Shown here: positions 21,540 through 41,730 of the stretch, one piece after another
How positions within the stretch are numbered: position 1 is the first letter of the stretch
Layout of the letters: each line of letters begins with the position of its first letter
Assembly: GCA_024345305.1 (NCBI GenBank)
Contig: BRON01000011.1
Location: forward strand, 1,178,001 to 1,242,000
Direction of reading: 5' to 3'
From: Mrakia gelida
Lineage: Eukaryota > Basidiomycota > Tremellomycetes > Cystofilobasidiales > Mrakiaceae
DNA length: 64,000 nucleotides
Notes under the pieces: generated by a model
Database searches by the model: none
Told to the model about the DNA's origin: nothing
What the model saw: the letters and a program-made list of their open reading frames with translations, nothing else
Position numbers and translations under genes: made by a program

Positions 21540-24317
21540 ATGTCGTCTCTCACTCTCTCCGCTCCCGTCCTTGAACCAAACCCCAACTTCTCCTCCAAAG
21601 CTTCGAAGGAAGATCAGGCATCCTTGTCGTTCGTTTTCAGCCCTCCTCCCCCTCCCTTCTCCCTTCCCGCTCTCGCCCTTCGTCTTCTCGACGCAGCTAC
21701 TGATATTCCCTATTTCTGCGGCTTATCGACAGGACTCCCTCTGACCCGGAAGCACAGACTGGGGATCAACATGCTGCACCTCGTTTCTCGAGACTGAGGA
21801 AGAACTTTCTCCTCGCTCTCTTCTCCGTCGCTCAGGTTCGCCCTAGATCTCTTTCCCTATCCTCGCCAGATTCAGACTCTCACTTCAGCGCTCTCGTCTT
21901 TTTCTCTTAGTTCATCGATATCTTCTCCGCAACTTGTGAGCTTGTAGACTAATTCTCAAACTGTCTTTCCCCCCTGCAACGACGCTCACTCGCGTCCCTC
22001 CTCCTCTCCTTCTCTCCCAAGCCGCCGCCGTCGCAATTCCGGTCATGTCCCAAGCTCTCGGACTTACTCCTTCCACCATCATCTGGTTTGTCAACGCTTG
22101 TGAGCCCTCGCATCCTCAAACTCTCGGTGTTTTGCCCTCCTCGACTGAAGCGACTGACGCTCTCTTTTCTTTTTCACGCTCCAGACGCTCTTACCCTTGC
22201 TTCCTTCCTCCTCACTGCCGGTAGGGTAGCCGATATCTCCTCTCCTAAGTGGGTGTTCATCATCGGCCTGGCCTTCCTCGGAGTCATCAACCTCGGGATT
22301 GGATTCGTTGAGACGCCCATCCAACTCTTTGTGCTTCGCGCGATCTCTGGTAAGACTCTCCCAGCATTTCCACGGCGTTCGATCTCAGCTTGAACTGATC
22401 TTTTTTCTTGGTTCTCTCAGGAATCGGTGCAGCTGCAACCATCCCAGCAGCCTTGTCGCTCATCGTTCACATCTTCGAGGAGAACGAGCAAGAGCTCGCT
22501 ATCGGAATCTTTGGAGGGAGTGGAGCTCTCGCCAACGTACGCTCGTTCTCGTCTTATCAAGGGGTCAGCCTGCTCCAATGTTGATCTTCCTTCGTCTTCG
22601 TCCCCACCCTACCGTCAGGTTCTTGGTCTGTTGATCGGAGCCGTCCTCTTGCTCGCCAGTTGGCCCTACATCTACTACTTCATCGCCATCGTCTGTATCC
22701 CTCTCGCCGTTGGAGGTATCTTTCTCATCCCCAACATCAAGATCGAGGTCGTTAGCGAGGTAGAAGGTCTCGAGCCTAGGCAGCCGAAGATGGATTGGCT
22801 TGTGAGTCGTCGCGTCGCATCTCCTCCCCTTTTCGCCTCGTCGTTCATGAAGCTGACTCGAACTTTGTGATGATCACCTTTCATGCATATCTAGGGAACC
22901 GTCCTTCAAACTGCCGCTATCGTTCTGATCGTCTACGCCTTCACTGAGGCGAACGTAAAAGGATGGTGCGTTCGACGCGTCTCGTTTTGTTGCGCTCGAC
23001 GCGCGTTTTCTCTCTTTGATCGTCCACTTCATCTTTGATCTGACTCCCCCTCTTCTTTATCAGGAAATCCGCTGGAGTCCTCAGTACCCTCCTGATCGGA
23101 CTCGCTCTCTTCCCAGTCTTCGGATGGTGGCAGAGCAAGATCGACCCTCGAGACGCTCTTCTGCTCCCATCGCTCTGGCGCATCCCCAACTTCGCCCTTG
23201 TAAGTCTATTCATTCTCAGCCTTTTCGTCTGAGTCGTCAGCTCGTGTTCTTTTCTTTTCTCCTTCCTTCCTTGAAGAAGGTTGACAGCGGAAAAGCTGAC
23301 AGAACTCGTCTTCCGTTTGTTTTTTCGACTTTTTCGTTCAGCTCGCGATCCTTGGCCTCGTCCCTTACTCGTGGTGGTTCGTGGTTCAAGTAGCCTACTC
23401 GGAGATCATGCAGAGCGTTTGGGGTGACAGCGGGATTCTCACGGCTGTGCGGTTGTAAGTCGACGCGACTCCGTCGTCTGCTCTTCTTTCGCGACGGCGA
23501 GTTGTGACAACGAGCGCTGACTCCTCCTCCGCCGTTTTCCTCTCCTCCATCATCTCCTAGGCTCCCCATCGGAGTAGTGGGAGTTCTGGGAATCGTCGGA
23601 ACCAGCGCTCTCCCCCCCACGACGATTCCACTTCGCGTTCGTCTCGTCACTGGAGCGCTCCTCGCCGCTGTGGGCAGCCTCATCCTTGCCTTCGCTCATG
23701 AAACACACGACTACGCTCGCCTCATGATTCCGGGATTCGTTCTTGGGACTTTCGGTGGGTTCGCTGCCTCTTTTTTGTCCGCCAACGAGGACTGCCGTAC
23801 TGACAGCCCTGCCATCTTCCTTTCTTATCTCCCTCTCCTACTGCAACAGGTACCGGTGTGCTTTTTGTCAGCATCAACACCAGTCTGGTTATGTCTGTAC
23901 CTCCTCAACATGTAGGGTGAGTCTGCGCTTGTCTCGTCTTGTCGCGTCGCGTCTCTTCCCTCCTCAAACCTCTTCCTGACGTCTTCGTCCTATCTTCAAC
24001 TCAAAGCGTTGCCGGAGGGGTCTTCAACTCGGCTCTCCAGCTCGGAATAACCATAGTTCTCTCCATCTCAACCACCATCCAAAGTGAGTTTCCTTTCTTC
24101 CCCCTCGTCGCGTCGCGCGTGATTTTCTCCCTCCGAGCTGACCGTCGCGCTTCTCGTCTCGCCAGTCGCGTACCCCTCCCACGTCCATGCGGGAGCCTCG
24201 CCCAAAGGCTACCAGTCTTCGTTCTTCTTCCTCATGGCCGTCAACCTCCTCGCTGGCCTCCTTGCTGCTGTTCTGTTCGTCAACCCCATCAAGAAGATCC
24301 GAGGGGAGAAAGCTTAG
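21540..24317 (+). CDS. DHA2-type major facilitator superfamily transporter
   Basis: Fourteen exons: 21540-21628, 21733-21835, 21911-21935, 22022-22099, 22185-22349, 22421-22536, 22619-22801, 22895-22965, 23064-23199, 23342-23454, 23561-23754, 23850-23916, 24007-24083 and 24166-24317; 522 residues. About 14 hydrophobic segments can be traced, beginning NFLLALFSVAQFIDIFSATSAAVAIPV. The WFVNAYALTLASFLLTAGRVAD block matches motif A/D1 of drug:H+ antiporter family 2, followed by LRAISGIGAAATIPAALSLI (motif C-like). The family exports drugs or, in the Amf1/Atr1 branch, handles ammonium, aminotriazole or boron; the substrate cannot be told here. It is a plasma or vacuolar membrane protein with a 40-residue soluble N-terminus and a basic tail (NPIKKIRGEKA). 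Exon 3 is only 25 nt. Confidence 0.88.
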
Positions 24318-25107
24318 AACGCGAAGAAGTCGAGCGCTCTTTCCCAGGCAGCCGGTGTTTCGTTTACGTAGCTGCCTCTGTTCATAGCATACTTATTATC
24401 AAACGAGCGATTCCTTATCACTCTCAAGTCTCCTATGCAAGATTTGAAGGAGGGACGGAGGCAGACGGTCTGAAATCCGCGGAGGACGTCGCGCTCGCGC
24501 TTGTCGCTGAGCTCCCAGCATCGCTCTCTCTCCCTCATATCGGGCAGACGCTCCAGCTGAGAAGATTCATGAGCTGCGGAGGCGATGGAAGAATGAGGAG
24601 ATGAAGGATACAGCTCGCGATGGAATCCTTCATCGTCGACGCGTCGATCAGACCAGAAAAGGGAGGAGAGAAAGAGTAGATCTTCGCCGGTTGATCCTTC
24701 CTTCGTGGAAGGAACCGGAAAAAGCTCCGTATCTTATACGTTGTAAACAAGAGGGATGAAAGGGGCGAGCTGCCAGAGCTCAACTCGAAGTCCACCTCGC
24801 CTCGAAGGCACGTGCTTTTGAGCTCGTTCTGCCTGGAATTCTTGCTGTAATGTGTTGGTCGGAGAACCTCAGCAAAAGCATATGTGATGTATGTGCTTGA
24901 CTAAGACATTGGTGAAGAAGTAGGGAGGAGAAGCAGTGAATGGCCGAGACGCGACACGGTCGAAGCTCGACGCGTCCGAACTTCAATTTCAATCCGAACC
25001 CTTCTTCTCCAGCAGCTGAGAAGGGGTACCATGATGATCGTGAGAGCCACATATCGAGTGAAGATAGAAGTACGTCTCTAGACTACCGACACCGCGTTGC
25101 TGCAGTA
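24318..25107. other. Intergenic, convergent 3' ends
   Basis: About 790 bases between the transporter stop and the stop of the minus-strand F-box gene. The composition is less biased than elsewhere and includes A/T-rich tracts near 24720-24760 and 24840-24900. No exon is supported. Confidence 0.4.
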
Positions 25108-26458
25108 TTATTCCTCCTCATCTCTCCACGTCGCCACGACTCCAATCCAATCCGCGACTCTAGGAGGTGGAAGGAAGGAGGACAAGCGAGACTCGAGGTC
25201 TCTTGGAGAGAAGCTATCTCCGTAGTTGCACGTTCCGGCCTCTTGGGTAGTGATGAAGTAGAGCGACTCCGGCTGGTGCGACTCTCTTCCCACCCCCAAC
25301 GCGAGTTCCGCCGTCCACCCCTTCACGGGGACCGTTTGAGGACCGTAAAAGGCGACGCTTTGGAGACGGGAGTAGCTGACGGTGAAGGTGAAGAGGGAAG
25401 CGGGGGCTCGAACAAGGGAGGGTGGGAAGGAGTGCCAACTCGACTTCGACGGTCGATGAAGGAGGAGCTGGTTCCTTGGGTCGAGGAGACGAAGGAAAGG
25501 GGTCCAGAACTCGATGTCTTTGACGAGGTCCTCGATCTCGACGGAGATGTTTAGGACGACGATGGAGGAGGGACGACCGTAGAGTGTGGGGAGCCAGGAC
25601 CATCGTGGGTCTGGAGGAGGAGGAGGACGAGCGCCAGGAGGAGGGCTGACTAGACGGTATGATCGCTCGACGGAAGGAGCGCCCGATCGAGAGATCCTCA
25701 ACCTTTGGACGGTGAGAGGGTGGAGGAGACGATGGTGGTGCACGGGCTGTAAGGATCTATGCGTACAAGCGAGATGGGGAGACAGTTAGCTTCGCTCGAG
25801 GGAATGCGTGGGGAGCTGAGTCGCAGAGCTCACTTTCGCTGCCACGAACGAATTCACCGAGAGTGGGTCCAGAGAAGCTTGGGAGTAGAACTCTTTAGCG
25901 AAGACCTCGAAGATCCTGTAGCAGACTCGAGAGAGCTTGAACCTCTCTCTCTTGGTCAGGAAGGAACCGACGAAGAGGAGGAGCTCGACGGGGAGGGAGG
26001 GAAGAAGGAGGGTGTGTCCGCCGAGGATCCGAAGGGGGGTTGGTTTGTGCTCGTCCTGTATTAGTATGAGAGCGCGAAGGAACAGCGTCAGAGACGATGT
26101 TTGGGAGAAGAAGGTTCCTGTAGGAACAGAGACAAACGACACTCACGGAGGGTGACGAAAAGGTCCAGACTCGAGCTTCCTTCTTTTCTCTTTTCCCTGT
26201 TTCTCGAACCCAACATCCTTCAGGCCAGATGTTCGTGTAGAGATCATGAATGGTGAGACTCTGCTCCTCGTTTTTGGATCGAAGGGCTGCGTTCTTGGAT
26301 GAGAGACGAGCGACGGTGGAGGAGAGATGAAGGGAGGAGGAGAGCTGAGCTTCGTTCTCGGACGAGAGTCGAGAGATCGTCGCCGCTTGAGCTTCGATGA
26401 GGAGAGTCTTCTGCTTGTCGGCTGCCTCGAGAGCGACGAGTCGTTGTTCGAGATCCAT
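25108..26458 (-). CDS. Coiled-coil/F-box protein, family A member 2
   Basis: Three exons: 26458-26147, 26055-25834 and 25746-25108; 390 residues, both introns phase 0. Exon 1 is a Leu/Ser/Glu coiled coil of about 75 residues ending in WPEGCW (78-83) and a basic stretch. Exon 2 begins with a linker and an F-box-like helix set: LPSLPVELLLFVGSFLTKRERFKLSRVCYRIFEVF. Exon 3 shares FWTPFLRLLDP and PASLF.FT patterns with the genes at 26.9-28.2 kb and 48.3-49.6 kb. The exon-per-domain layout is identical to those paralogues. The likely role is SCF adaptor; the target is unknown. It is arranged head-to-tail with member 3, about 440 bases away. Confidence 0.68.
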
Positions 26459-26902
26459 GGTGGCGAGAGAGAAGAGAAAGGGAAGAAGGAGAATGGAAGG
26501 CGAGGAAGGAGAGGATGATGGACGGAGGGGAGGAGTTGAGCTGGTCTCCTCCTTCCTTGCCTTTGGTGGCCTCTCCCTCGCGCTCTGTCTTCTCTCTCTT
26601 ATTCCTTCATTTCCCGCCTTCTGATTCGATCAAAACCTTCCAGTACATCAATGGCCGCGTTGAGAGCAAAGAGAAAGAAACTTGACCGAAGCAGAAACAA
26701 AGCCAGCGAACGAGCGAGCTCGGAACTCGACGCCTCGCCGCTGTCAGCTTTCGTCTCGTTCAGATGATTCCCTTCTATTCCTACGAGAGTAGATGATTGT
26801 CGTGTATCATATCCATGTGCTGCGTAAGGAAAACTACTGAAGAGAGCTAAGACGAACCCGAAGACGCTTCCTCGATCCGCGTCGTCCCTCCAACCCCCTG
26901 AT
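26459..26902. promoter_or_regulatory. Spacer between tandem F-box paralogues
   Basis: About 440 bases upstream of member 2 and downstream of member 3. No exon is supported. Confidence 0.35.
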
Positions 26903-28178
26903 TTACTTCCTCCAATAACCCACCAGACAAACCCATCGCTCGATGCGAGGTATGATGTTGAGCGAATCAAGATGTTCGAAGAGCAACTCCGAAGAAAACG
27001 TCGGCTCCCACTGGGACGTCGAATCGAGATGCTTCGTTCGGAAACGGAACGCGTTGGGCCTCGCGCCTCTGACCGAGAGAGCGAGTTCGTTAGACGGTTC
27101 CTGTATGAAAGGAACTGTTCCTGGCCCTTGGAACTCGACGCACTGAGGGGTTGCCCGACCTTGAGTGAAATCGAAGAGGGAGGGGGGGACGCGAGCGATG
27201 GTCGGCGGAAGTCCTTGGTTGGCTTTGGGGAACATGACGAAGCGTCCCACAGGTTGAAGGGAAGAGAGGAGGGGTTTGTAGAACTGGAGGTCTTTTGGGA
27301 GGTCAAGGATCTGGATCTTGAGGTCCTGGACGTTGATGATGGGTTGAGCGACGACGACGAGGGGAGGATGGTAACGGACCCCAGGGGAGTAGAGAACGAG
27401 CTCTTTCATTGAACGAAGCCGACCAAGGCGACCATGCACGACGGAGGACTCGGAGAACTGGGTCAAAAGAAAAAATGGTGTTAGCAGCGAGACCTAGCAA
27501 GAACGACCCTGAGGAGGGAGGACGGGTGCTGAGCACTCACCTTGGCCCTGACGAACGACGACGCCTTCGAAGGGTTCACTCTCGCAATGGCGTAGAGTTT
27601 CTCGGCCAGGATATCGAAGAATCGATAGCAAACTCGAGCGAGGTTGAGCATGTCTGCTTCATCGAGCGAAGTGAAGATGGCGGAGAGGAGTTCGACGGGG
27701 AGAGATGGAAGGAGGAGGGGAGGACCTTCCAAGGTCTGAGAAGCTGCTCCCGAGCTTGCGTTCAACTATGAAAGGGAGAAAAGAGAGGGAAGTCTGGGTA
27801 AGAGCCGAGAAAGATGAATTTGGCAGGGATGGGGGAGAGGGAGAGAGGGGAACGCACCGAGACCTAACGCCAACGTCCGACCTTCGTCCTCCTTCCTTCC
27901 TTCCACATCCAACATCCACGAGGATTAAGCTGCTTCGAGAGTTCATCGATGACTCCATCCCGCTCTTGATCGATAGCTCTAAGCTCCTCGTTCTCCTTCT
28001 TGAGACTGGTGACTTCCGAGACGAGCCCATCGACCTTGGAAGCGAGGACGGCGAAGGAGGTTCTGAGCTCCTCGTTCGCTGACGAGAGTTGAGAGAAGGA
28101 GGAGGAGATAGCGTTGTCGACTTCTTGTTGACGCTCAGCGACGGATTCTTGAAGTTCTTCGAGTTCCGAAACGTCCAT
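26903..28178 (-). pseudogene. Coiled-coil/F-box protein, family A member 3, with in-frame TAG
   Basis: Three exons fit: 28178-27858, 27765-27541 and 27457-26903 (321+225+555 nt, all phase 0). Exon 1 is a coiled coil ending in NPRGCW (85-90), then MWKEGRRTKVGRWR, then a TAG codon at 27866-27864 three codons before a strong GTGCGT donor. In the paralogue at 48.3 kb the same position is Trp (GRWCWSN), so one TGG-to-TAG change would explain it. Exon 2 is a clean F-box module: LPSLPVELLSAIFTSLDEADMLNLARVCYRFFDIL. Exon 3 remains fully open and similar to its paralogues, so any inactivation is recent. Alternatively a weak GTTAGG donor just before the TAG, paired with another acceptor, would skip it; this needs transcript data. 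Confidence 0.6.
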
Positions 28179-28609
28179 TTTGGCGAGAAAGGAGGAAGGT
28201 GGGGAGGGATGGGGTCGTAGTGAGAAGGAAGGAAGGGAGGAGGTCGAAAGCGAAGTTCACCTTGAGCTCCTTTCCTCTTTGCTTCCGTCCAGACCTTGAC
28301 CATATCTTAGAATCTTTCGTCCATCTCTCACCCGAACAGGTCTTTCGCGCCCAGCATCAAACTTCTCTCTTGGATGTGCGGCCCCCTATTTCCATCGTCT
28401 CTGTCTGCCCTTCATCTCTTCTCGCCGTGGCGCTTCTGGGAGAGCTTCCACTCGACGCGTCGACACAAGTCTCTCAGCCGCTTCTCAGGCTCGTCAGTAT
28501 CTCAGTACAGTATAAAAAGCATATAAATCCAAGCAATCCTTCCAAAAAGGTAACCAAGAAAGTCTAAAAGCAGCAAACACGTCGAGGAAAGAAAGCAACG
28601 AAAGCGAGT
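28179..28609. promoter_or_regulatory. Promoter region of family A member 3
   Basis: About 430 bases between the ABC transporter stop and the F-box gene start, both on the minus strand. It contains an A/T-rich element around 28505-28530 (TATAAAAAG read on plus). No exon is seen. Confidence 0.35.
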
Positions 28610-36575
<7,966 letters not shown>

Positions 36576-38233
36576 AGGCGAAGGGAGCTCGAGAGGTTTC
36601 TTCGCTGAGCTTGAGGCGATTCTCTTTTTGGTGGGAGGAGGGGAGAAGGAGGGGGACGAGAAAGTGAACCCTTGATGAGTTGAGCTCGATGTGGTTGGGT
36701 GGGAAGAGGTGGAGAGGAGGATTTCGAGTCAGGGCAAGGGCGAGAGTGGTCCCTTCCTTCGACACGCGTGGGCGAGGTTCGGCTCTCGGTTCAGCATTGC
36801 AAAACTCTCCCTTCGAGTCATTCTCTCGTCGCGTCGACTTTCGACGTGAAGCAAGAGTGAAAGATAAAGAAAAGGCATCCATTTCTCCTCCTTCACAGGG
36901 CGGGAGCTAAACTAGATATCAAAGTGAACAAACGAGCTCGATCCCCTCCTCCTCCTCCGAACGACGAGGTGGTTGAGTTGAGTTGAGCGAGCGACGAGGG
37001 TTCCCTCGAGACCATTTTGGCCTAGTCCGACGAGCGAAGGGGTAGGGGAGGGAGATGATGGACGAGAGAGAAGTGAGGTGGGTTGAGCGAGTACGGTTGG
37101 ACGAGGTTGGACGAGGGGTGGAGAGGGTTGAGTCGAGCGCGTGGAGGTCCTGTTGTGTGAACCTCGACGGACGGACTTGGGACGTAGCTGGAGTGGAGTG
37201 GAGTGGAGGGTGGATTGTTGTAAAAAGTTGTTGACCGAGGGTTGGTGAACGACAAGGCGAGAAGAGAGAGAAGAAGGACCTGTAGCCCTGGAGGAGAAGA
37301 AGAAAGAGACGCGTCGAGGGAGAAAGTCAGTTTCGGCGTCGCGACGAGAGCGAACGAGAGATAGATAGAAAAGACTCACCTCCTCATCTCCCTGCCCTCA
37401 CTCGATGTTCGATCGGTGAAAAAGGTGGAGAAAAAGGGAAACTGGCGTGAAACGTAGCGGAGCGAGGCGAGGCGAAGCGAGGCGGGAAGAAACCTAATAG
37501 CATGCGGAAAAACGAGAGGGGAGAGCGATGCAGGGGAAACTATTAAGCTAGTGGTTTGAGAAGAAGAGACCGTGTACGATGGAGAAGCAAGTGTAAGTAG
37601 GAAGTGAGGGGGTGGATGTACAGTGGAGTGGTGTGAGTGTGGAGGAGAAACGAGAAGAGACGAAAAAGCTGATGTAACAAGGAACGAACGCGCGAAGAGG
37701 GGAGGGAGGGGAGGTTGAGATGGGGTTGGAGAACCGACGAGCCGAGGAGGAAAGCGAGAGCGGAGTGGGAGACGCGAGGATGAAGGAGAGCGAGGGTATG
37801 TGCGTTTGAGAGTGGGGAGGGAAGAACGAGGAGGGAGGGGAGGGGAGAGGAGAGGAGAGATGCCGGACCAGCAGCGATGGAGGTAGGTTGAGAAGGGGGG
37901 TATGATTGATGGTTGATGAGTGTCCGAGTCGGAATGTAGTTGACCGAGTGGCGAGCGAGCGAAAAGAGGTACGAAAAGAGAAGAGAGAAGATCCGCGAAA
38001 GCGAACCCTCCCTTCCTCCTCCCCGTCCCCTTCCCACTCCTCCCTCCCTGCCCCAACGGCCAAACCGACTGCCTGATACCCTAACCCCCAAAATCCCTAA
38101 TCATCCTACAACACATCGTCTGATCCCTACACCCCCCCAGCGACCGAGAAGGAAAAACGACCCAAGCGACGACATCGACTTCGTCGTCCAAGAACCATTT
38201 CCCCTTCCCTCCGCTTTCTGACCAACCACCCAT
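36576..38233. promoter_or_regulatory. Upstream region of the ABC transporter
   Basis: About 1.65 kb between casein kinase I (3' end) and the ABC transporter start, both minus strand. It is purine-rich on plus and includes one convincing intron signature on the minus strand (37379-37288). The two open stretches it joins are listed separately. Confidence 0.4.
36912..38056 (-). CDS. Possible Ser/Pro/Leu-rich hypothetical protein, or spliced leader
   Basis: Two stretches, 38056-37380 and 37287-36912, join in frame across a 92-nt intron with GTGAGT donor, CTGAC branch-like site and CTCCAG acceptor, giving 350 residues. The product is low-complexity (Ser, Pro, Leu, Arg) with no recognised domain. 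It lies wholly in the upstream region of the ABC transporter, so it may be its spliced 5' leader or a non-coding transcript. The in-frame join is mildly in its favour, but pyrimidine bias makes open frames common here. Confidence 0.28.
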
Positions 38234-40071
38234 CTAGTACCACGCCTGAGCCGGCTGCCCAGCACCATCCTCAGGTCGTCGTCGAGGAGCAGCAGCGGGA
38301 GGAGGGACGGCCTTGGTCTGCGATCGAAGCCTGCAAGAACGAGGGAGGAGAGGGAAGGAAGGAAAGGTCAGCGACTCGTCGGAGGGAACGCGACGTGTGA
38401 TAACGAAGCGTAAAGGAAAAGACGAACGACTCACTGTCTGTCGACTCCAGGGGTGGTTCCATCGTCCTCAGCACCGATGACCCTTCGTCCACTGGGTCGA
38501 GCAGCGGGAGCAGCTCCAGCGGCGGCGGCGGCAGCAGCCTTAGCGGGGTCGGACTCCTCAGCTCGCGACTGAACGGACCAATCGAAGACGTAGTCGTACT
38601 GGAAGGCCTCTCGAACGAAGAGGTCTCGGAACAACTTTCGGAGGTAGGAGTAGTCGGGCTGTGAGAAGAGGGAGAAGGAAGAAGACGAAAGTCAGAAACG
38701 ACAGCGGCGTCGACGCGTCGAGGATGAAGCGAGTGAACGAGACTCACCTTGTCGTCGAATCGGAGGGATCGGCAGTAGTTGAGGTAGATGGCGAACTCGT
38801 TGGGGAATCCTCGGCAGAGCAGCTCGGTGGGGGTGGTCATCTGGGGAGGGAGAAGGAGGGAAGGGAACGTGAGCTCGAGTCGAGTGGGGAGAGCGTCGCG
38901 ACGAGTTCGAACGACGACGAAGAAAGACGACTGACCTTCTTCTCCATGATCCTGTCGTACTTCTGCTTCTTGGTAGCGGCCTTGAGTCCCTGCCAGGGAA
39001 GCTGTCCTCGAAGGAAGTACATGAGAACGTAACCGAGGGACTCGAGATCGTCTCGTCGAGATTGCTCTGTTTGGCGTCGAAGAGAAGACGAGGAAGTCAG
39101 CTCTCAAGCTCGAGGAAGGACAAGACTTTCGAAGCAAAATGTAAGGAGGGGTCGAAAAAGGACTAACCGACTCCCAAGTGGGTGTTGATGGAGGTGTATC
39201 GAGCGGTTCCGGTGAGGTTCTTGTTCTCTCTGTAAGGGATGTGAAGGTGGGTCTTGGGGTCTCGGTACTTCTTGGCGAGTCCGAAATCGATGATGTTGAC
39301 CTGGTTTCCACGCTTTCCAATACCCATGAGGCTGAGGAAGGGGAAGAGAGAGGGGTCAGCGACGCGAGGACGGCGAGGGAAGGGACGCGAGACGGAGGAA
39401 GGAGACGAACAAGTTATCGGGCTTGATGTCTCGGTGGATGAAGTTTCGGGAGTGGGTGTACTCGACTCGGGAGATCTAAAAGAGCAGAGGACGAGGAGGT
39501 CAGTGATTCCGTCGACGAGGAGGAAGAAAGCGAAGGGAAGAGGAGTGAACGCACGAGCTGATCAGCGAGGAGAAGGACGGTCTTGAGGGAGAACTTCCTG
39601 CTGCAAAAGTTGAAGAGATCCTCCAAACTGGGTCCGAGGAGATCCATCACCATCGCGTTGTAGTCGCACTGGAAGACGAGAGAAGAGAAGGAAGGTTTAG
39701 CTCGTCATGCGGGCGGAAGACGACGACGGCACGGTCCTTTCTTCGCGACGACGACGAGAGGAAGGGGAGCTCACCTCAGTTCCGAACCATCGAACGAAAG
39801 GCACTCCGACTCCTCCAGCGAGCGACTTGTAGACCTTGCTCTCGTACTCCAACTGAGGGTGCTTGGCCTTGATGGACTCGAGCTTGATGGCGACCTCCTC
39901 GCCGGAGACGATGTTGACTCCGAGGTAGATGTCACCTGAAAGACGAGATGGGGATCTCGTCAGTGGATGGAAAAGAAGAGCAGACGAGCAAGGTATGGAC
40001 TCACCGAACGATCCGGATCCAATCTTCTTTCCGATCCTGTACTTTCCTCCAACGCGGAGATCGGTAGCCAT
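38234..40071 (-). CDS. Casein kinase I (Hrr25/CK1 delta-epsilon type)
   Basis: Nine exons: 40071-40005, 39935-39775, 39668-39555, 39475-39411, 39331-39168, 39066-38936, 38840-38748, 38658-38435 and 38330-38234; 371 residues in frame. N-terminus: [24 protein letters not shown]; then catalytic [20 protein letters not shown], the CK1-specific [12 protein letters not shown] loop and [15 protein letters not shown]. The kinase ends in [19 protein letters not shown]. The C-terminal tail is short (about 75 residues, Ala/Pro/Arg-rich), ending QPAQAWY. CK1 delta/epsilon kinases act in ribosome maturation, DNA repair, endocytosis and spindle/meiotic control. The gene lies between a probable leader region and the ABC transporter upstream region. 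Identification is firm; one-to-one orthology to Hrr25 is inferred. Confidence 0.93.
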
Positions 40072-41730
40072 TTGAGGTCTGGAGGAAGGCGAGGGAAGGG
40101 AGGAAGCGAGATGGCGCGAGGTTTGGCAGGGAAGGTCGGCGAACGTGGAGCGATTGTGCGAAGGATTTGGATTGATGGTGGTGGTGGATAGTATGGGGTT
40201 GGGGAGGAGATGGTGGGCGAAGGTGTCGCGAGATGATAAGAGCCGGAGGGTGATGGAAGGGAGGAGGGTTGGTTGTGAAGCGACGAGATCGATTGGCGAA
40301 GGTGAAGGCGGTGAAGGATCAAACGAGGTGGTGAGAGGGAGGGAAGATGGATAGAGGATAAGAAGAAGAGTGAGGGAGAGAGTCAGTAACGTGCTCTTGA
40401 AGAAGAGGAAAGGTAGAAGGGAGTTGGAATCGAAGGGAGGGAGGGAGGAGGATGGGAAGGTCGTTCCGTCGGGGCAAGAGGGAGGAGGAAGGTGAACGGA
40501 GGAAGGAGCGTCTCCTTCCCCTCTCCTTCCCTCCTCTCCTGCAACACAAGCCAGAATCGTCTCTGCCGGATCTCTATCGTCTCGATGCTGGCTGACAGCT
40601 CGAGGTAGTCTCGACATCGTTGGATCGATGTAGCTCGAAGGGATGAAGATGGAACGACTCCCAGCTGAGCTCCTTCTCTCACGCCAGCGCGGGCGAAACC
40701 CAAGCCATTCGACTCCCTCGCCTTCCCCTTCCTTCCTCCTCCCTCATTCAACCGGCAAGCCCGTGACAAGAGACGAAAGCGTGTACTCACGAGAGAGGGG
40801 GGGAGAGGTGATGTGGGTGGTGGTGGTGTAGAGGTTGAGGAGGTTGGGGAGGGGTGAGAGAGAGGGGATTAAGGTTGTCCGAAGGGAAGGGAGTTTGGTG
40901 AGGGAGAAGGATCGACGAAGGAGTGCTGGACGAGAGGATCCGTAGATACAAGAGAGGTCGCAAGTCGGAGAAGGAGGTAGTGGATCCGTGGAGAGGGTCG
41001 AAGGTGAGGTGGTAGGTGGGGGACGAGGCAGGTTTGTATGCAAGAAGGGGAGAGAGGAGGGAAGAGAGGGAGGAGAGAACAGAGTCAGCAGACGGCAAAC
41101 GAACACCTCTAACCCTCCCCACAAGACCTCAGCTCTAGTTCCGTTGGGGGAAGGGGATGCAGCTTACTCACAAAGAGACGAGAGAGGAAGAAAAAAGAGC
41201 GACCTGGGAAGGAGGGCCTCTAAAAGGAGAAGGAAGGGAGAGGGGGGGAGGGAGGTGGGTGAGAGGGTGAAGGAGGTCGCGGCTTTGGCGACGAGAAAGC
41301 CTCGCCTCCCCCATCGATTATTTTCTGAATCTGGCAGAGCAACAAGCAAGTTTTCACATGCATCGAAGGGGGCTGTGCCTGGAGGGAGACGATGAGAACC
41401 GTTCTCGCACCCGAAAATGAGCCTGATGAGAAAATCTGTCTCAAAACAGGTCTCCGCGAGCTCGGGAGCGAGGGGTTCAAGCGAGGCGACGGGCTTGTTG
41501 ATTTCGGCCTCTCGTTCGCTTTCCCAGCTCGCTTACATAGCTGAAATTACTTCAGGGAGAATTCGAGGTAGCAGCGACGGGTGAGGTCTCAATCGCAGGT
41601 CAGGCTTTGTTCGGAACGAAAACCATCTCGTCGAAAGAAAGTCACAAAACGAAGCTCGTCGCGTCGTCGTCGTCGTCCTTCCTCGTTTCCACGTCTCTCT
41701 CTCAAGAACTCGTCACAGCATCTCATCCCC
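40072..41730. promoter_or_regulatory. Upstream region of casein kinase I
   Basis: About 1.66 kb between the start of casein kinase I and the 3' end of the ThuA-like gene. It is rich in GGAGG-type purine runs on plus (TCC-rich in the direction of the kinase) and contains a GTGAGT donor-like site on minus near 40795, suggesting a leader intron. No protein domain is visible in any frame. Confidence 0.35.

Noticed and set aside
37543..38091. Overlapping minus-strand frames of 170-182 residues in other registers
   Set aside because: These are alternative frames of the same pyrimidine-rich tract; only the register that joins across the intron was kept, at low confidence.
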